Source: Tardiphaga sp. (GTDB lineage: Bacteria > Pseudomonadota > Alphaproteobacteria > Rhizobiales > Xanthobacteraceae). Taken from it: a stretch of 40,433 nucleotides of DNA. Under the pieces are notes generated by a model. That model searched no databases and was not told the origin of the DNA. It worked only from the letters and a program-made list of their open reading frames with translations. The position numbers and the translations under genes are program-made. Where the stretch lies: positions 1-40,433 of the forward strand of contig NZ_JAQGJD010000001.1 in the NCBI RefSeq assembly GCF_028290785.1. The letters are read 5' to 3'. Shown here one piece after another: positions 1-7,670 of the stretch (positions are counted from its first letter, which is position 1; every line of letters begins with the position of its first letter).

Positions 1-648
1 AACCTGCACCAGCTTGCCGACATCATCCAGATGGCGGTCGATCTCGATGCCGACCGGCTCGAAGTCGCCAATGTGCAGTATTACGGCTGGGCACTGAAGA
101 ACCGCGCCGCCCTGATGCCGACCATCGAGCAGATCGAGGAGACCAGCCGCATCGTCGAGGACGCTACCGTGCGCCTGAAGGGCATTCTCGACATCGACTA
201 CGTGGTGCCGGATTACTATGCGCTGCGGCCGAAGAAATGCATGGGCGGCTGGGGCCGGCAGTTCTTCAACATCTCGCCGGCCGGCAAGATCCTGCCGTGC
301 CATGCGGCGGAGACCATCACCGGGCTGGAATTCGAATCGGTGCGCTCGAACCATTCCATCGCCTGGATCTGGCAGAACTCCGAAGCGTTCAACCGCTATC
401 GCGGCACCGGCTGGATGCCCGAACCCTGCGCCAGCTGCGCCTTCAAGGAGATCGATTTCGGCGGTTGCCGCTGCCAGGCCTTTGCGCTGACCGGCGACGC
501 GGCTAATACCGACCCCGCCTGCACGCTATCGCCGCGGCACGAGGAAATCTTCAAGATGGCCGAGACCGAATCCGCGCACGGCGAGAGCCGTTTCATCTAC
601 CGCAACTTTGCCGGCGGCACGCTGGAAGCGGACGATCATGGCGCCTGA
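1..648 (+). CDS. pqqE: PqqE, PQQ biosynthesis radical SAM protein (C-terminal part)
   Basis: PqqE is a radical SAM enzyme that forms the carbon-carbon bond between the glutamate and tyrosine of the PqqA peptide, the first chemical step to pyrroloquinoline quinone. Only the last 215 codons are present; the frame is open from base 1, so the N-terminal CxxxCxxC cluster site lies outside the window. What is visible is the auxiliary iron-sulfur (SPASM) region: the cysteine in KKCMGGWG, the cysteine in ILPCHAA, and the cluster PCASCAFKEIDFGGCRCQAF followed by TDPAC near the end. This spacing is typical of PqqE. The stop at 646-648 overlaps the start of the next gene by 11 bases, so the two are probably translated together. 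Very likely the last pqq gene of an operon entering from the left. Confidence 0.95.
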   Translation, partial: NLHQLADIIQMAVDLDADRLEVANVQYYGWALKNRAALMPTIEQIEETSRIVEDATVRLKGILDIDYVVPDYYALRPKKCMGGWGRQFFNISPAGKILPCHAAETITGLEFESVRSNHSIAWIWQNSEAFNRYRGTGWMPEPCASCAFKEIDFGGCRCQAFALTGDAANTDPACTLSPRHEEIFKMAETESAHGESRFIYRNFAGGTLEADDHGA

Positions 649-1636
649 CGCCGATGCCGGCAAAGCCGCTGCAAGTGCCGATCCCTTCGCGCCGCTGACC
701 TCCGAACACCTCGATGTCGGCGACGGCCACGAAATCTACGTGGAGAGCGTCGGCCGCATCGACGGCGTCGCTGCCGTGTATCTCCATGGCGGGCCCGGCA
801 GCGGCTGCCAGCCCGACCATCGCCGGCTGTTCGATCCGCAACGTTTCCATACCGTGCTGTTCGACCAGCGTGGTGCCGGCCGCAGCAAACCGCGGGGTTT
901 TCGCGAGGCCAATACCACCGCTCATCTGATTGCCGACATGGAACTGGTCCGCGAAAAATTCGGCTTCGACAGATGGCTGGTGGTCGGCGGCTCCTGGGGG
1001 GCGACGCTGGCGCTGGCCTATGCGCAGGCGCATCCCGACCACGTCAGCGGCATCGTGCTGCGCGCGACGTTTCTCGGCACGCGGGAAGAGCTCGACGGCG
1101 CCTTCCTCGACGTTCTGCCGCGGCATTATCCCGGCCTGTACGAGGACTTTCTCGGCGCACTGCCCGCCGGTGAACGCGCATCGCCATTGCCAAACTACTA
1201 TCGCCGCATCCTGGATTCCGATGCGGCCGTCCACACCTCCGCAGCGCGGGCCTGGGGCGGTACCGAGAGCATCCTTTCAGAACACGCGCCGAAGCGGACG
1301 CGGCTCGATGTGGCAGAGCTCGCCAATACCTCCAAGCCGATGCCTGCCACGCCGTTCATGGAAGCGCACTACTTCCAGCACGATTGCTTCATGAAGCCCG
1401 GGCAATTGCTCGCGGAAGCCGGCACGCTGCAAGGCATTCCCGGCATCATCGTGCAGGGCCGCTTCGATTTCCTCTGCCCACCCGCGACGTCGCATGCGCT
1501 GGCGGCGGTCTGGATCGACGCCGAAATCCGCATTGTTGAAGGCGCCGGCCATTCGCTGTACGACCCCGGCGTCCGCGATGCGGTGATGAAAGCCATCGCT
1601 GACGTTGCCTCGAAACTGAAATCACAGGACTGCTAA
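638..1636 (+). CDS. Alpha/beta hydrolase, prolyl aminopeptidase-like
   Basis: A 332-residue protein of the proline iminopeptidase (S33) type. The oxyanion motif HGGPGSG is at about residues 50-56, the nucleophile elbow GGSWG at 117-121 (Ser119), the acid in GRFDFLCPP (Asp277) and the histidine in GAGHSLYD (His305), so the triad looks complete. Length and motif order match prolyl aminopeptidases, which remove N-terminal proline from peptides in the cytoplasm; no signal peptide is seen. I chose the ATG at 638 because an upstream in-frame start at 608 lies deep inside pqqE and adds only a basic shadow segment. The gene overlaps pqqE by 11 bases and is followed after one base by the next gene, which places it in the PQQ operon. 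Peptidase family is well supported; the physiological substrate is unknown. Confidence 0.88.
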   Translation: MAPDADAGKAAASADPFAPLTSEHLDVGDGHEIYVESVGRIDGVAAVYLHGGPGSGCQPDHRRLFDPQRFHTVLFDQRGAGRSKPRGFREANTTAHLIADMELVREKFGFDRWLVVGGSWGATLALAYAQAHPDHVSGIVLRATFLGTREELDGAFLDVLPRHYPGLYEDFLGALPAGERASPLPNYYRRILDSDAAVHTSAARAWGGTESILSEHAPKRTRLDVAELANTSKPMPATPFMEAHYFQHDCFMKPGQLLAEAGTLQGIPGIIVQGRFDFLCPPATSHALAAVWIDAEIRIVEGAGHSLYDPGVRDAVMKAIADVASKLKSQDC

Positions 1637-1637
1637 A

Positions 1638-2306
1638 ATGCCGATGGCCGGAACGGGCATGCTGATGACGTCGATGGATATCGACGCCGCCCATGAGCGC
1701 GAATTCAATGCCTGGTACGATCGCGAACACCTTGCCGAGCGCGTCGCCATCGAGGGTTTTCTGGAAGCCCGGCGCTATGTCGCGGTGGATGCCGCGCCAA
1801 AATATCTCGGGCTGTATTCGACCGCAAACTTCGACGTGCTCGACAGCGTCGCCTATCGCACCGCGCTGGCGAACCAGACCGCGTGGTCGAAGGCCAATAT
1901 CGGCAGATTCCGGAACATGCTGCGCTCGGTGGCGCGGATCACGGCCAGCCGCGGCCAGGGCCGAGGCGCGGCGCTTGGCCTGGTGCGAATCCGTCCGCCG
2001 GAGACGGGTGCCCCCGCGCTGCGCGAAGGCATCGTGGCGCAGCTCGATCCCGGCACGCTGGACGGCATCATCTCGATGCATCTGATGGAAAGCGACCCGC
2101 GGCTGTCGAAGCCCCTGACCGACGATCCCGCCGCGCCGAATCCCGCGGCGCGCGACTGGTATGTGATGATCGACGGCACTGACGTGGAAGCCGTGGCTGC
2201 CGTGATGCAAGGCCGCTTCGACGCCGCGATCGCCGCCGCCTCCGCGACACTAATTTCTGCCGGCACCTACCGGCTGATGTGGGACCTGGCGAAGTCGGAT
2301 CTCTGA
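1638..2306 (+). CDS. Conserved protein of unknown function, dimeric alpha/beta-barrel-like
   Basis: A 222-residue cytoplasmic protein without signal peptide or membrane segment. The N-terminal half has the pattern FNAWYDREHLAERVAIEGF followed by a beta strand (RRYVAV) and YLGLYSTANF, which resembles ferredoxin-like dimeric alpha/beta-barrel proteins of the EthD or DUF4286 type. The C-terminal half may repeat the fold in weaker form (GIISMHLMESDP, then DWYVMIDGTDVEAV). It starts one base after the stop of the hydrolase gene, so it is co-transcribed and probably translationally coupled. Several Met codons (residues 1, 3, 8, 10, 13) make the exact start uncertain by a few residues. The gene is real by frame length and coupling; function is not known and I do not assign one. 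Confidence 0.8.
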   Translation: MPMAGTGMLMTSMDIDAAHEREFNAWYDREHLAERVAIEGFLEARRYVAVDAAPKYLGLYSTANFDVLDSVAYRTALANQTAWSKANIGRFRNMLRSVARITASRGQGRGAALGLVRIRPPETGAPALREGIVAQLDPGTLDGIISMHLMESDPRLSKPLTDDPAAPNPAARDWYVMIDGTDVEAVAAVMQGRFDAAIAAASATLISAGTYRLMWDLAKSDL

Positions 2307-2386
2307 GGCATCCTGTCGTAGACGCAGCGCTGCTCCGCGCCAGGGCACGAGAGATTTGAACGCATCCGGCCACTGCCGCGACCCAT

Positions 2387-2414
2387 GTGAAACCGGCCGA
2401 CACCGGCCTTTCAC
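2387..2414. repeat. Imperfect inverted repeat (hairpin) upstream of exported protein gene
   Basis: GTGAAA at 2387-2392 pairs with TTTCAC at 2409-2414, and inside it GGCCG (2395-2399) pairs with CGGCC (2404-2408) around a four-base loop, with a CC bulge. It lies in the 122-base gap between 2306 and the ATG at 2429. No T-run follows, so it is not a classical terminator. It could be a weak terminator of the pqq operon, a leader structure or chance pairing in GC-rich DNA. Confidence 0.5.
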
Positions 2415-2428
2415 CTTCGGATGCCGCC

Positions 2429-3055
2429 ATGTCCCGCGTTTCCTCGATCGCCGCTGCCGCCCTCCTCATCGCCGTAGCTACCACGGTTGCCCGCGCCGAG
2501 GATGAACCGCGCAAGGTCGATGCGGCCGCGTCCGCCAGCCTCGACACCAAACTGTTTGCCCAGCCGATGGACGCCGACACGACCTATGCCTGCTTCAACC
2601 GGCGCTACGATGCCGCCCATCTGGCGCGGCATTCCCGGCAGAAGGTCGGCGCCATGAAGGTGCTGGTCATCGCGCGAAAACCGTCGCCGGAAAATCGCGA
2701 ACCCTACTCGTTCAAGCTCGGCTTCAAATACCGCGACCGCAAGGGCGATTGGGATTCCAGCGGCTACTGCAACCACGCACAAAACGAAGAAACCGATGGC
2801 GAATTGCGGATGAGCTGCAGCGTCGAGTGCGACGGCGGCGGCATCAGCGTCGGCCTGCCCAAGGATGGCGACGGCGCGGTGGTTCGGATCGAACGCGTCC
2901 GCATCTGGCAGAACAGCAAGCCCGATGACGAAACCAGCCCGGCACTGGAAGGCGGCAGCGACGACAAAGTCTTCCGGCTGCAGCGCACCGCGCTGAAGGA
3001 CTGCGAGTCGCTGGTCGAAGACCCCGACCAGCGCATCGCGATGCGGACCAAGTAG
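2429..3055 (+). CDS. Exported protein of unknown function, cysteine-containing
   Basis: The ATG at 2429 gives a 208-residue protein with a clear Sec signal peptide: short basic start (MSRVSS), hydrophobic core of Ala/Leu/Ile to about residue 18, and a likely cleavage after Ala-Arg-Ala near residue 23. The upstream in-frame ATG at 2387 would add 14 polar residues before the signal and falls in a hairpin, so I reject it. The mature part is hydrophilic and carries five cysteines (in YACF, GYCN, MSCSVEC and LKDCE), which suggests disulfides in the periplasm. I do not recognise a family. Eleven bases separate it from the next gene, also exported, so the two probably form an operon. Confidence 0.78.
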   Translation: MSRVSSIAAAALLIAVATTVARAEDEPRKVDAAASASLDTKLFAQPMDADTTYACFNRRYDAAHLARHSRQKVGAMKVLVIARKPSPENREPYSFKLGFKYRDRKGDWDSSGYCNHAQNEETDGELRMSCSVECDGGGISVGLPKDGDGAVVRIERVRIWQNSKPDDETSPALEGGSDDKVFRLQRTALKDCESLVEDPDQRIAMRTK

Positions 3056-3066
3056 CGGAGCCGGCC

Positions 3067-3519
3067 ATGAACCGACGAAGCATGTTATGGGCGGCCGTAT
3101 CGTCGATCGGTGCAGGCCTTGCCGGGGCGCGGACAGCCGCGGCGTTGGCGGACGAGAGCCCGTCGCCAAAGCTGAAGGTGGTCTATCACCTCAACGATCT
3201 CGACCGCGTCCAATTCGTGCTTGGCAATATCCAGGACCATTATGACGGCGTCGGCGGTCCCGACAACGTGACCATCGCGCTGGTGATCCATGGCCCGGCG
3301 CTGCGCGCCTTCCATCTGGCATCGGCCAACCCCGACTTCACATCGCGTTTCAGCCATCTCTCGAAAGCAGGACTGCAACCAGCCGCCTGCGGCAATACGA
3401 TGAAAGCGCAGAACGTCAGGCTGGCGGAGCTGCAGCCCGGCTTCGTCAGCGCGGACCGCGGCGGCGTGGTGCTGATCGCGGAGCTGCAGTCGCAGGGCTA
3501 TCTCTACCTGCGGCCGTGA
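3067..3519 (+). CDS. DsrE-family exported protein
   Basis: A 150-residue protein with an N-terminal signal (MNRRSMLWAA, hydrophobic to about residue 20, Ala-rich cleavage region near residue 26). The arginine pair may be a weak twin-arginine signal, but the motif is not canonical. The mature domain has the pattern of periplasmic DsrE/DsrF-like proteins: KVVYHLNDLDRVQFVLGNIQ, then NVTIALVIHGPALRAF, a single cysteine in PAACGNTMKA, and a C-terminal VSADRGGVVLIAELQSQGY. DsrE-like folds often act in sulfur transfer or as small binding proteins; the exported group has no settled role. The gene follows the preceding exported protein by 11 bases and is followed by a hairpin with a T-run. Confidence 0.82.
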   Translation: MNRRSMLWAAVSSIGAGLAGARTAAALADESPSPKLKVVYHLNDLDRVQFVLGNIQDHYDGVGGPDNVTIALVIHGPALRAFHLASANPDFTSRFSHLSKAGLQPAACGNTMKAQNVRLAELQPGFVSADRGGVVLIAELQSQGYLYLRP

Positions 3520-3570
3520 GTTGGTCTGCCTGTGCTCGCAGTGCTGAGACCAACAACAGTGCCGTTTTTT
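3520..3570 (+). terminator. Probable intrinsic terminator after DsrE-family gene
   Basis: A perfect eight-base inverted repeat, GTTGGTCT (3520-3527) and AGACCAAC (3547-3554), directly follows the stop codon. It encloses a 19-base loop and is followed by six T residues at 3565-3570. The distance from stem to T-run (10 bases) is longer than ideal, so efficiency is uncertain. Confidence 0.6.
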
Positions 3571-3627
3571 GGGCAGCTCCGTCATCCAACGAACACGAAA
3601 ACGCGATAGTCTGACCGGGCGCCAAAA

Positions 3628-3652
3628 GGAACCCTTTGTCTTGCAAGACGTA
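3628..3652 (+). promoter_or_regulatory. EcfG-type stress promoter candidate for the tal-pgi operon
   Basis: GGAAC at 3628-3632, a 16-base spacer, then CGTA at 3649-3652. The alphaproteobacterial general-stress sigma factor EcfG (RpoE2/SigT) recognises GGAAC-N16/17-CGTT, so this has one mismatch, in the last base. It lies in the only sizeable gap before tal-pgi and would give a leader of about 105 bases to the ATG at 3766. Confidence 0.6.
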
Positions 3653-3765
3653 GGGGTTTGGGGCGATCATCAGATCGGACAGCAGGCGCGTGTGCCGGTG
3701 CAGTCCCCGGCTCGCCGTCGCCCGATGGCTGTCGCGCGCACCCGGATCGAACAGAACAAGGCATC

Positions 3766-6618
3766 ATGAATCCTGTCAAAGCACTTGAATCTCATGGTCA
3801 GGCCGTCTGGCTGGACTTTCTGGCCCGCGGCTTTATTGCCAAGGGCGACCTCAAGAAGCTGATCGACAGCGACGCGGTCAAAGGCGTCACCTCGAACCCA
3901 TCGATCTTCGAAAAGGCGATCGGCAGTTCGGACGAATACGATGCGCCGATCTCCAAGGCGCTGCAGTCCGGCGACCTCCCGGTGGCGGACCTGTTCGAGA
4001 CGCTGGCCATCGAGGATATCCAGCATGCCGCCGACGTGCTGAAGCCGGTCTATGACAGCCTCAAGGGCGCCGACGGTTTTGTCAGCCTGGAGGTCTCGCC
4101 CTACCTGGCGCTGAGCACCAAGGGCACCGTCGTCGAGGCGCAGCGGCTCTGGAAGAACGTAGCGCGAAAAAACCTGATGGTGAAGGTACCGGCCACCGAC
4201 GAAGGCCTGCCCGCCATCGAGCAGCTAATCGGCGAAGGCATCAGCATCAATGTTACGCTTTTGTTCGCGCAGCAGACCTACCGCGACGTCGCCGAGGCCT
4301 ACATCGCCGGGCTTGAAAAATATGTTGCCGGCTGCGGCGATCCGTCCCATGTGGCCAGCGTCGCTTCCTTTTTCGTCAGCCGCATCGACGCGCAGGTTGA
4401 CAAGCAGCTCGACGAAAAAATTGCCAAGGCCAACGATCCAACCGAGAAGGCCCGGCTTGCAGCGCTCAAGGGCAAGGTCGCGATCGCCAACGCCAAGCTG
4501 GCCTATCAGGATTACAAAAAATTGTTTGCCGGCGCACGCTGGGAAAAACTGGTCGCGAAGGGCGCAAAGCCGCAGCGGCTGCTGTGGGCCTCTACCGGGG
4601 TGAAGAGCAAGGACTACCGCGACACGCTGTATGTCGAAGAGCTGATCGGCAAGGACACCGTCAATACCGTACCGCCGGCGACGCTGGATGCCTTCCGCGA
4701 CCACGGCGAAGTGCGCGACAGCCTAGAAGAGAATGTCGATGCAGCGAAGCAGGTGCTGGCAGATCTCGAAAACACCGGCATTTCGCTGGACAAGATCACT
4801 GCAGACCTGGTGAAGGACGGCGTCAAGCAGTTCGCCGATGCCGCCGACAAGCTGTATGGCGCGGTGGCGCACAAGCGCGCGACGTCCATGGCCGGCAGCC
4901 TCGACGGGCAGAAGCTTGCGCTTGGCACCGTCATCGCGAAGTCGGTCGAGACCCACACCGAGGAGTGGCGCGCCTCCGCCAAAATTCGGCGTTTGTGGCA
5001 GAAGGACAAGTCGGTCTGGTCCGGTCAGGACGAAGACAAGTGGCTGGGCTGGCTGAACAGCCCCGCCGGCGAGAAGGCCAAACTGGCTGATTATGCCGGC
5101 TTCGCGGAGTGGGTAAAGGCGCAGGGCTTCACCGACGCCGTGGTGCTCGGCATGGGCGGCTCGAGCCTCGGGCCCGAAGTGCTGGCGCAGACTTTTGCGA
5201 AAGTCTCGGGTTTCCCGAAACTGCACGTGCTGGATTCCACCGACCCGGCGCAGGTCCGCGCCATGGGGGCCGCGGTCAACATCGCCAAGACGCTGTTCAT
5301 CGTGTCCAGCAAATCCGGCGGCACGACCGAACCGAACGTGATGAAGAACTACTTCTTCGCGCAGGTGAGTGAAGCAGTCGGCGCCGACAAGGCCGGCGGC
5401 CACTTCGTCGCCGTGACCGATCCCGGCTCGTCGCTGGAGAAGGTTGCCAAGGCGCAGAAGTTTGCGCGCATCTTCCATGGCGACCCCACCATTGGTGGAC
5501 GCTATTCGGTGCTGTCGCCGTTCGGCCTGGTGCCGGCTGCTGCCGCGGGCATCGATCTCACAAACTTGCTTGATCTGACGCTGTCGATGGTGCGCTCGTG
5601 CGGCCCTGACGTGCCGCCGTCGGAGAATCCCGGCGTGCAACTCGGTCTTGCGATGGGCGCTGCCGGCCTCGACGGCCGCGACAAGGTCACCATCCTGTCA
5701 TCGAAGAAGGTCGCCGATTTTGGCGCCTGGGCCGAACAGCTGATCGCTGAATCCACCGGCAAGGACGGACGCGGCCTGATCCCAATCGACGGCGAGACGC
5801 TGGGAGCGCCTGAAGTCTACGGCACCGATCGCTTCTTCATCGATCTGCGCACCGACGGCGAGAACGACGCGTCGCATGACGCCAAGCTCGACGCGCTGGA
5901 AGAGGCCGGTCATCCGGTGGCACGTATCGTGATGAAATCCATTGACCATCTCGGCCAGGAATTTTTCCGCTTCGAAATGGCCACCGCGGTGGCCGGCTCG
6001 CTCCTCGGCATCAACCCGTTCAACCAGCCCGACGTCGAGGCCGCCAAGATCAAGACGCGGGAATTGACGGAATCCTTCGAGAAGACCGGCTCGCTACCGC
6101 CGGAGACGCCTGTAATCTCGACGCCAGCCGCCGATCTCTACACGGACGACATCAATGCCGCGGCCCTGCGCAAGGCCGGCGCCAACGGCGATTTGGCGTC
6201 CTGGCTGAAGGCTCATTTCGCCCGCGCCGGCGGCGGCTACTATGTCGCGCTGCTCGGCTATGTCGAACGCGATGCCGCCAATATCGCCACCCTGCAGCAT
6301 ATCCGGATGGCGGTGCGCGACACCAAGCATGTGGCGACCTGCGCCGAATTCGGCCCGCGCTTCCTGCATTCCACGGGACAGGCCTACAAGGGCGGCCCCG
6401 CCAGCGGCGTGTTCCTGCAGATCACCACCGACGACGCACAGGATCTGCCGATCCCCGACTACCGCGCCTCGTTCGGCGTGATAAAGGCGGCGCAGGCGCG
6501 CGGCGATTTCGGCGTGCTCACCGACCGCGGCCGTCGTGCGCTGCGCGTGCATCTCAAGGGCGATCTCAAGGCGGGCCTCGCTGACCTCGACAAGGCGATC
6601 CTCGCCGCCCTCAACTGA
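3766..6618 (+). CDS. tal-pgi: Bifunctional transaldolase / glucose-6-phosphate isomerase
   Basis: A 950-residue fusion of two cytoplasmic sugar-phosphate enzymes. Residues about 1-365 are transaldolase: [13 protein letters not shown] at 40-52 and the Schiff-base lysine in NLMVKVPAT (Lys140). Residues about 385-950 are phosphoglucose isomerase: [14 protein letters not shown] near 459, the phosphate-binding [11 protein letters not shown] near 513 and [16 protein letters not shown] near 571. The isomerase interconverts glucose 6-phosphate and fructose 6-phosphate; the transaldolase exchanges three-carbon units in the non-oxidative pentose phosphate route. Such fusions are known in several bacteria. 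The ATG at 3766 starts the family-typical N-terminus; an in-frame start at 3658 would add 36 unlikely residues and overlap the promoter leader. First gene of an operon with gnd (17-base gap), zwf, pgl, gntK and a HAD enzyme. Confidence 0.96.
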   Translation: MNPVKALESHGQAVWLDFLARGFIAKGDLKKLIDSDAVKGVTSNPSIFEKAIGSSDEYDAPISKALQSGDLPVADLFETLAIEDIQHAADVLKPVYDSLKGADGFVSLEVSPYLALSTKGTVVEAQRLWKNVARKNLMVKVPATDEGLPAIEQLIGEGISINVTLLFAQQTYRDVAEAYIAGLEKYVAGCGDPSHVASVASFFVSRIDAQVDKQLDEKIAKANDPTEKARLAALKGKVAIANAKLAYQDYKKLFAGARWEKLVAKGAKPQRLLWASTGVKSKDYRDTLYVEELIGKDTVNTVPPATLDAFRDHGEVRDSLEENVDAAKQVLADLENTGISLDKITADLVKDGVKQFADAADKLYGAVAHKRATSMAGSLDGQKLALGTVIAKSVETHTEEWRASAKIRRLWQKDKSVWSGQDEDKWLGWLNSPAGEKAKLADYAGFAEWVKAQGFTDAVVLGMGGSSLGPEVLAQTFAKVSGFPKLHVLDSTDPAQVRAMGAAVNIAKTLFIVSSKSGGTTEPNVMKNYFFAQVSEAVGADKAGGHFVAVTDPGSSLEKVAKAQKFARIFHGDPTIGGRYSVLSPFGLVPAAAAGIDLTNLLDLTLSMVRSCGPDVPPSENPGVQLGLAMGAAGLDGRDKVTILSSKKVADFGAWAEQLIAESTGKDGRGLIPIDGETLGAPEVYGTDRFFIDLRTDGENDASHDAKLDALEEAGHPVARIVMKSIDHLGQEFFRFEMATAVAGSLLGINPFNQPDVEAAKIKTRELTESFEKTGSLPPETPVISTPAADLYTDDINAAALRKAGANGDLASWLKAHFARAGGGYYVALLGYVERDAANIATLQHIRMAVRDTKHVATCAEFGPRFLHSTGQAYKGGPASGVFLQITTDDAQDLPIPDYRASFGVIKAAQARGDFGVLTDRGRRALRVHLKGDLKAGLADLDKAILAALN

Positions 6619-6635
6619 CAACAAGGATTTCCCAG

Positions 6636-7664
6636 ATGCAGCTCGGCATGATCGGCCTCGGCCGGATGGGTGGCAATATTGTCCGCCGCCTGATGAAAAA
6701 CGGCCACACCTCCGTGGTCTACGACAAAGACTCGAAGGCTGTGGCGGCGCTCGTCGGTGAGGGTTCGGTTGGCGGCGCTTCGCTGGAAGAATTCGTCAGC
6801 AAGCTCAGCAAGCCGCGGACGGTTTGGGTGATGCTGCCGGCCGGCCGGATTACCGAGACCACCATCGACGCGCTCTCGAAACTGCTGGAGCCGGACGATG
6901 TCATCATCGACGGCGGCAACACGTTCTGGCAGGACGATGTCCGCCGCGGCAAGGCGCTGCAAGAAAAGGGCCTGCATTACATCGACGTCGGCACCTCCGG
7001 CGGCGTGTGGGGTTTTGAGCGCGGCTACTGCATGATGATCGGCGGCGACAAGGCCGTGGTCGATCGGCTCGACCCGATCTTTGCGACCCTGGCGCCAGGG
7101 ATCGGTGACATCCCGCTCACCCCCGGCCGCGACGGCCGCGATCCGCGCATCGAGCAGGGCTACATCCACGCCGGCCCGGTCGGCGCCGGGCACTTCGTCA
7201 AGATGGTCCATAACGGCATCGAATACGGGTTGATGCAGGCCTATGCCGAGGGTTTCGACATTCTCAAGAATGCCGATCTCGAAGTCCTTCCGGAGGCGCA
7301 TCGCTTCACGCTCAACCTGCCCGACATCGCCGAAGTCTGGCGCCGCGGCAGCGTGATCCCGTCATGGTTGCTCGATCTCACCTCCTCCGCGCTGGCCAAG
7401 AACGAGACGCTCGATACCTATTCCGGCTATGTCGAGGATTCCGGCGAAGGCCGCTGGACGGTGAACGCTGCGATTGATGAATCGGTGCCAGCCGAGGTGC
7501 TGACCGCCGCGCTGTTCGCGCGATTCAGGTCGCGCAAGGAGCACACCTTTGCCGAAAAAATCCTGTCGGCGATGCGTGCCGGCTTCGGCGGCCACAAGGA
7601 GCCGGAGCAGCATCCCCATCCGGTCAAGCAGGCTGCACCTGAAATCGTCAAGCCGAAAGGTTGA
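6636..7664 (+). CDS. gnd: 6-phosphogluconate dehydrogenase, short (NAD-type) form
   Basis: A 342-residue oxidative decarboxylase converting 6-phosphogluconate to ribulose 5-phosphate and CO2. The Rossmann motif GLGRMGGNI is at residues 7-15, [12 protein letters not shown] near 89-100, the substrate region [16 protein letters not shown] near 120-135, and [21 protein letters not shown] near 188-208 with the catalytic Lys and Asn. The length matches the short GntZ/YqeC-like form rather than the roughly 470-residue NADP-dependent enzyme; that group often uses NAD. A Pro/His-rich tail ends the protein. The ATG at 6636 is 17 bases after tal-pgi. It sits between the isomerase and zwf, so it probably serves the oxidative branch and, with gntK, gluconate use. 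Confidence 0.94.
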   Translation: MQLGMIGLGRMGGNIVRRLMKNGHTSVVYDKDSKAVAALVGEGSVGGASLEEFVSKLSKPRTVWVMLPAGRITETTIDALSKLLEPDDVIIDGGNTFWQDDVRRGKALQEKGLHYIDVGTSGGVWGFERGYCMMIGGDKAVVDRLDPIFATLAPGIGDIPLTPGRDGRDPRIEQGYIHAGPVGAGHFVKMVHNGIEYGLMQAYAEGFDILKNADLEVLPEAHRFTLNLPDIAEVWRRGSVIPSWLLDLTSSALAKNETLDTYSGYVEDSGEGRWTVNAAIDESVPAEVLTAALFARFRSRKEHTFAEKILSAMRAGFGGHKEPEQHPHPVKQAAPEIVKPKG

Positions 7665-7670
7665 TTGCCA

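Noticed and set aside
3658-3765. Upstream extension of tal-pgi by 36 codons
   Set aside because: The added residues are unlike any transaldolase N-terminus and the segment lies in the predicted leader just after the promoter.
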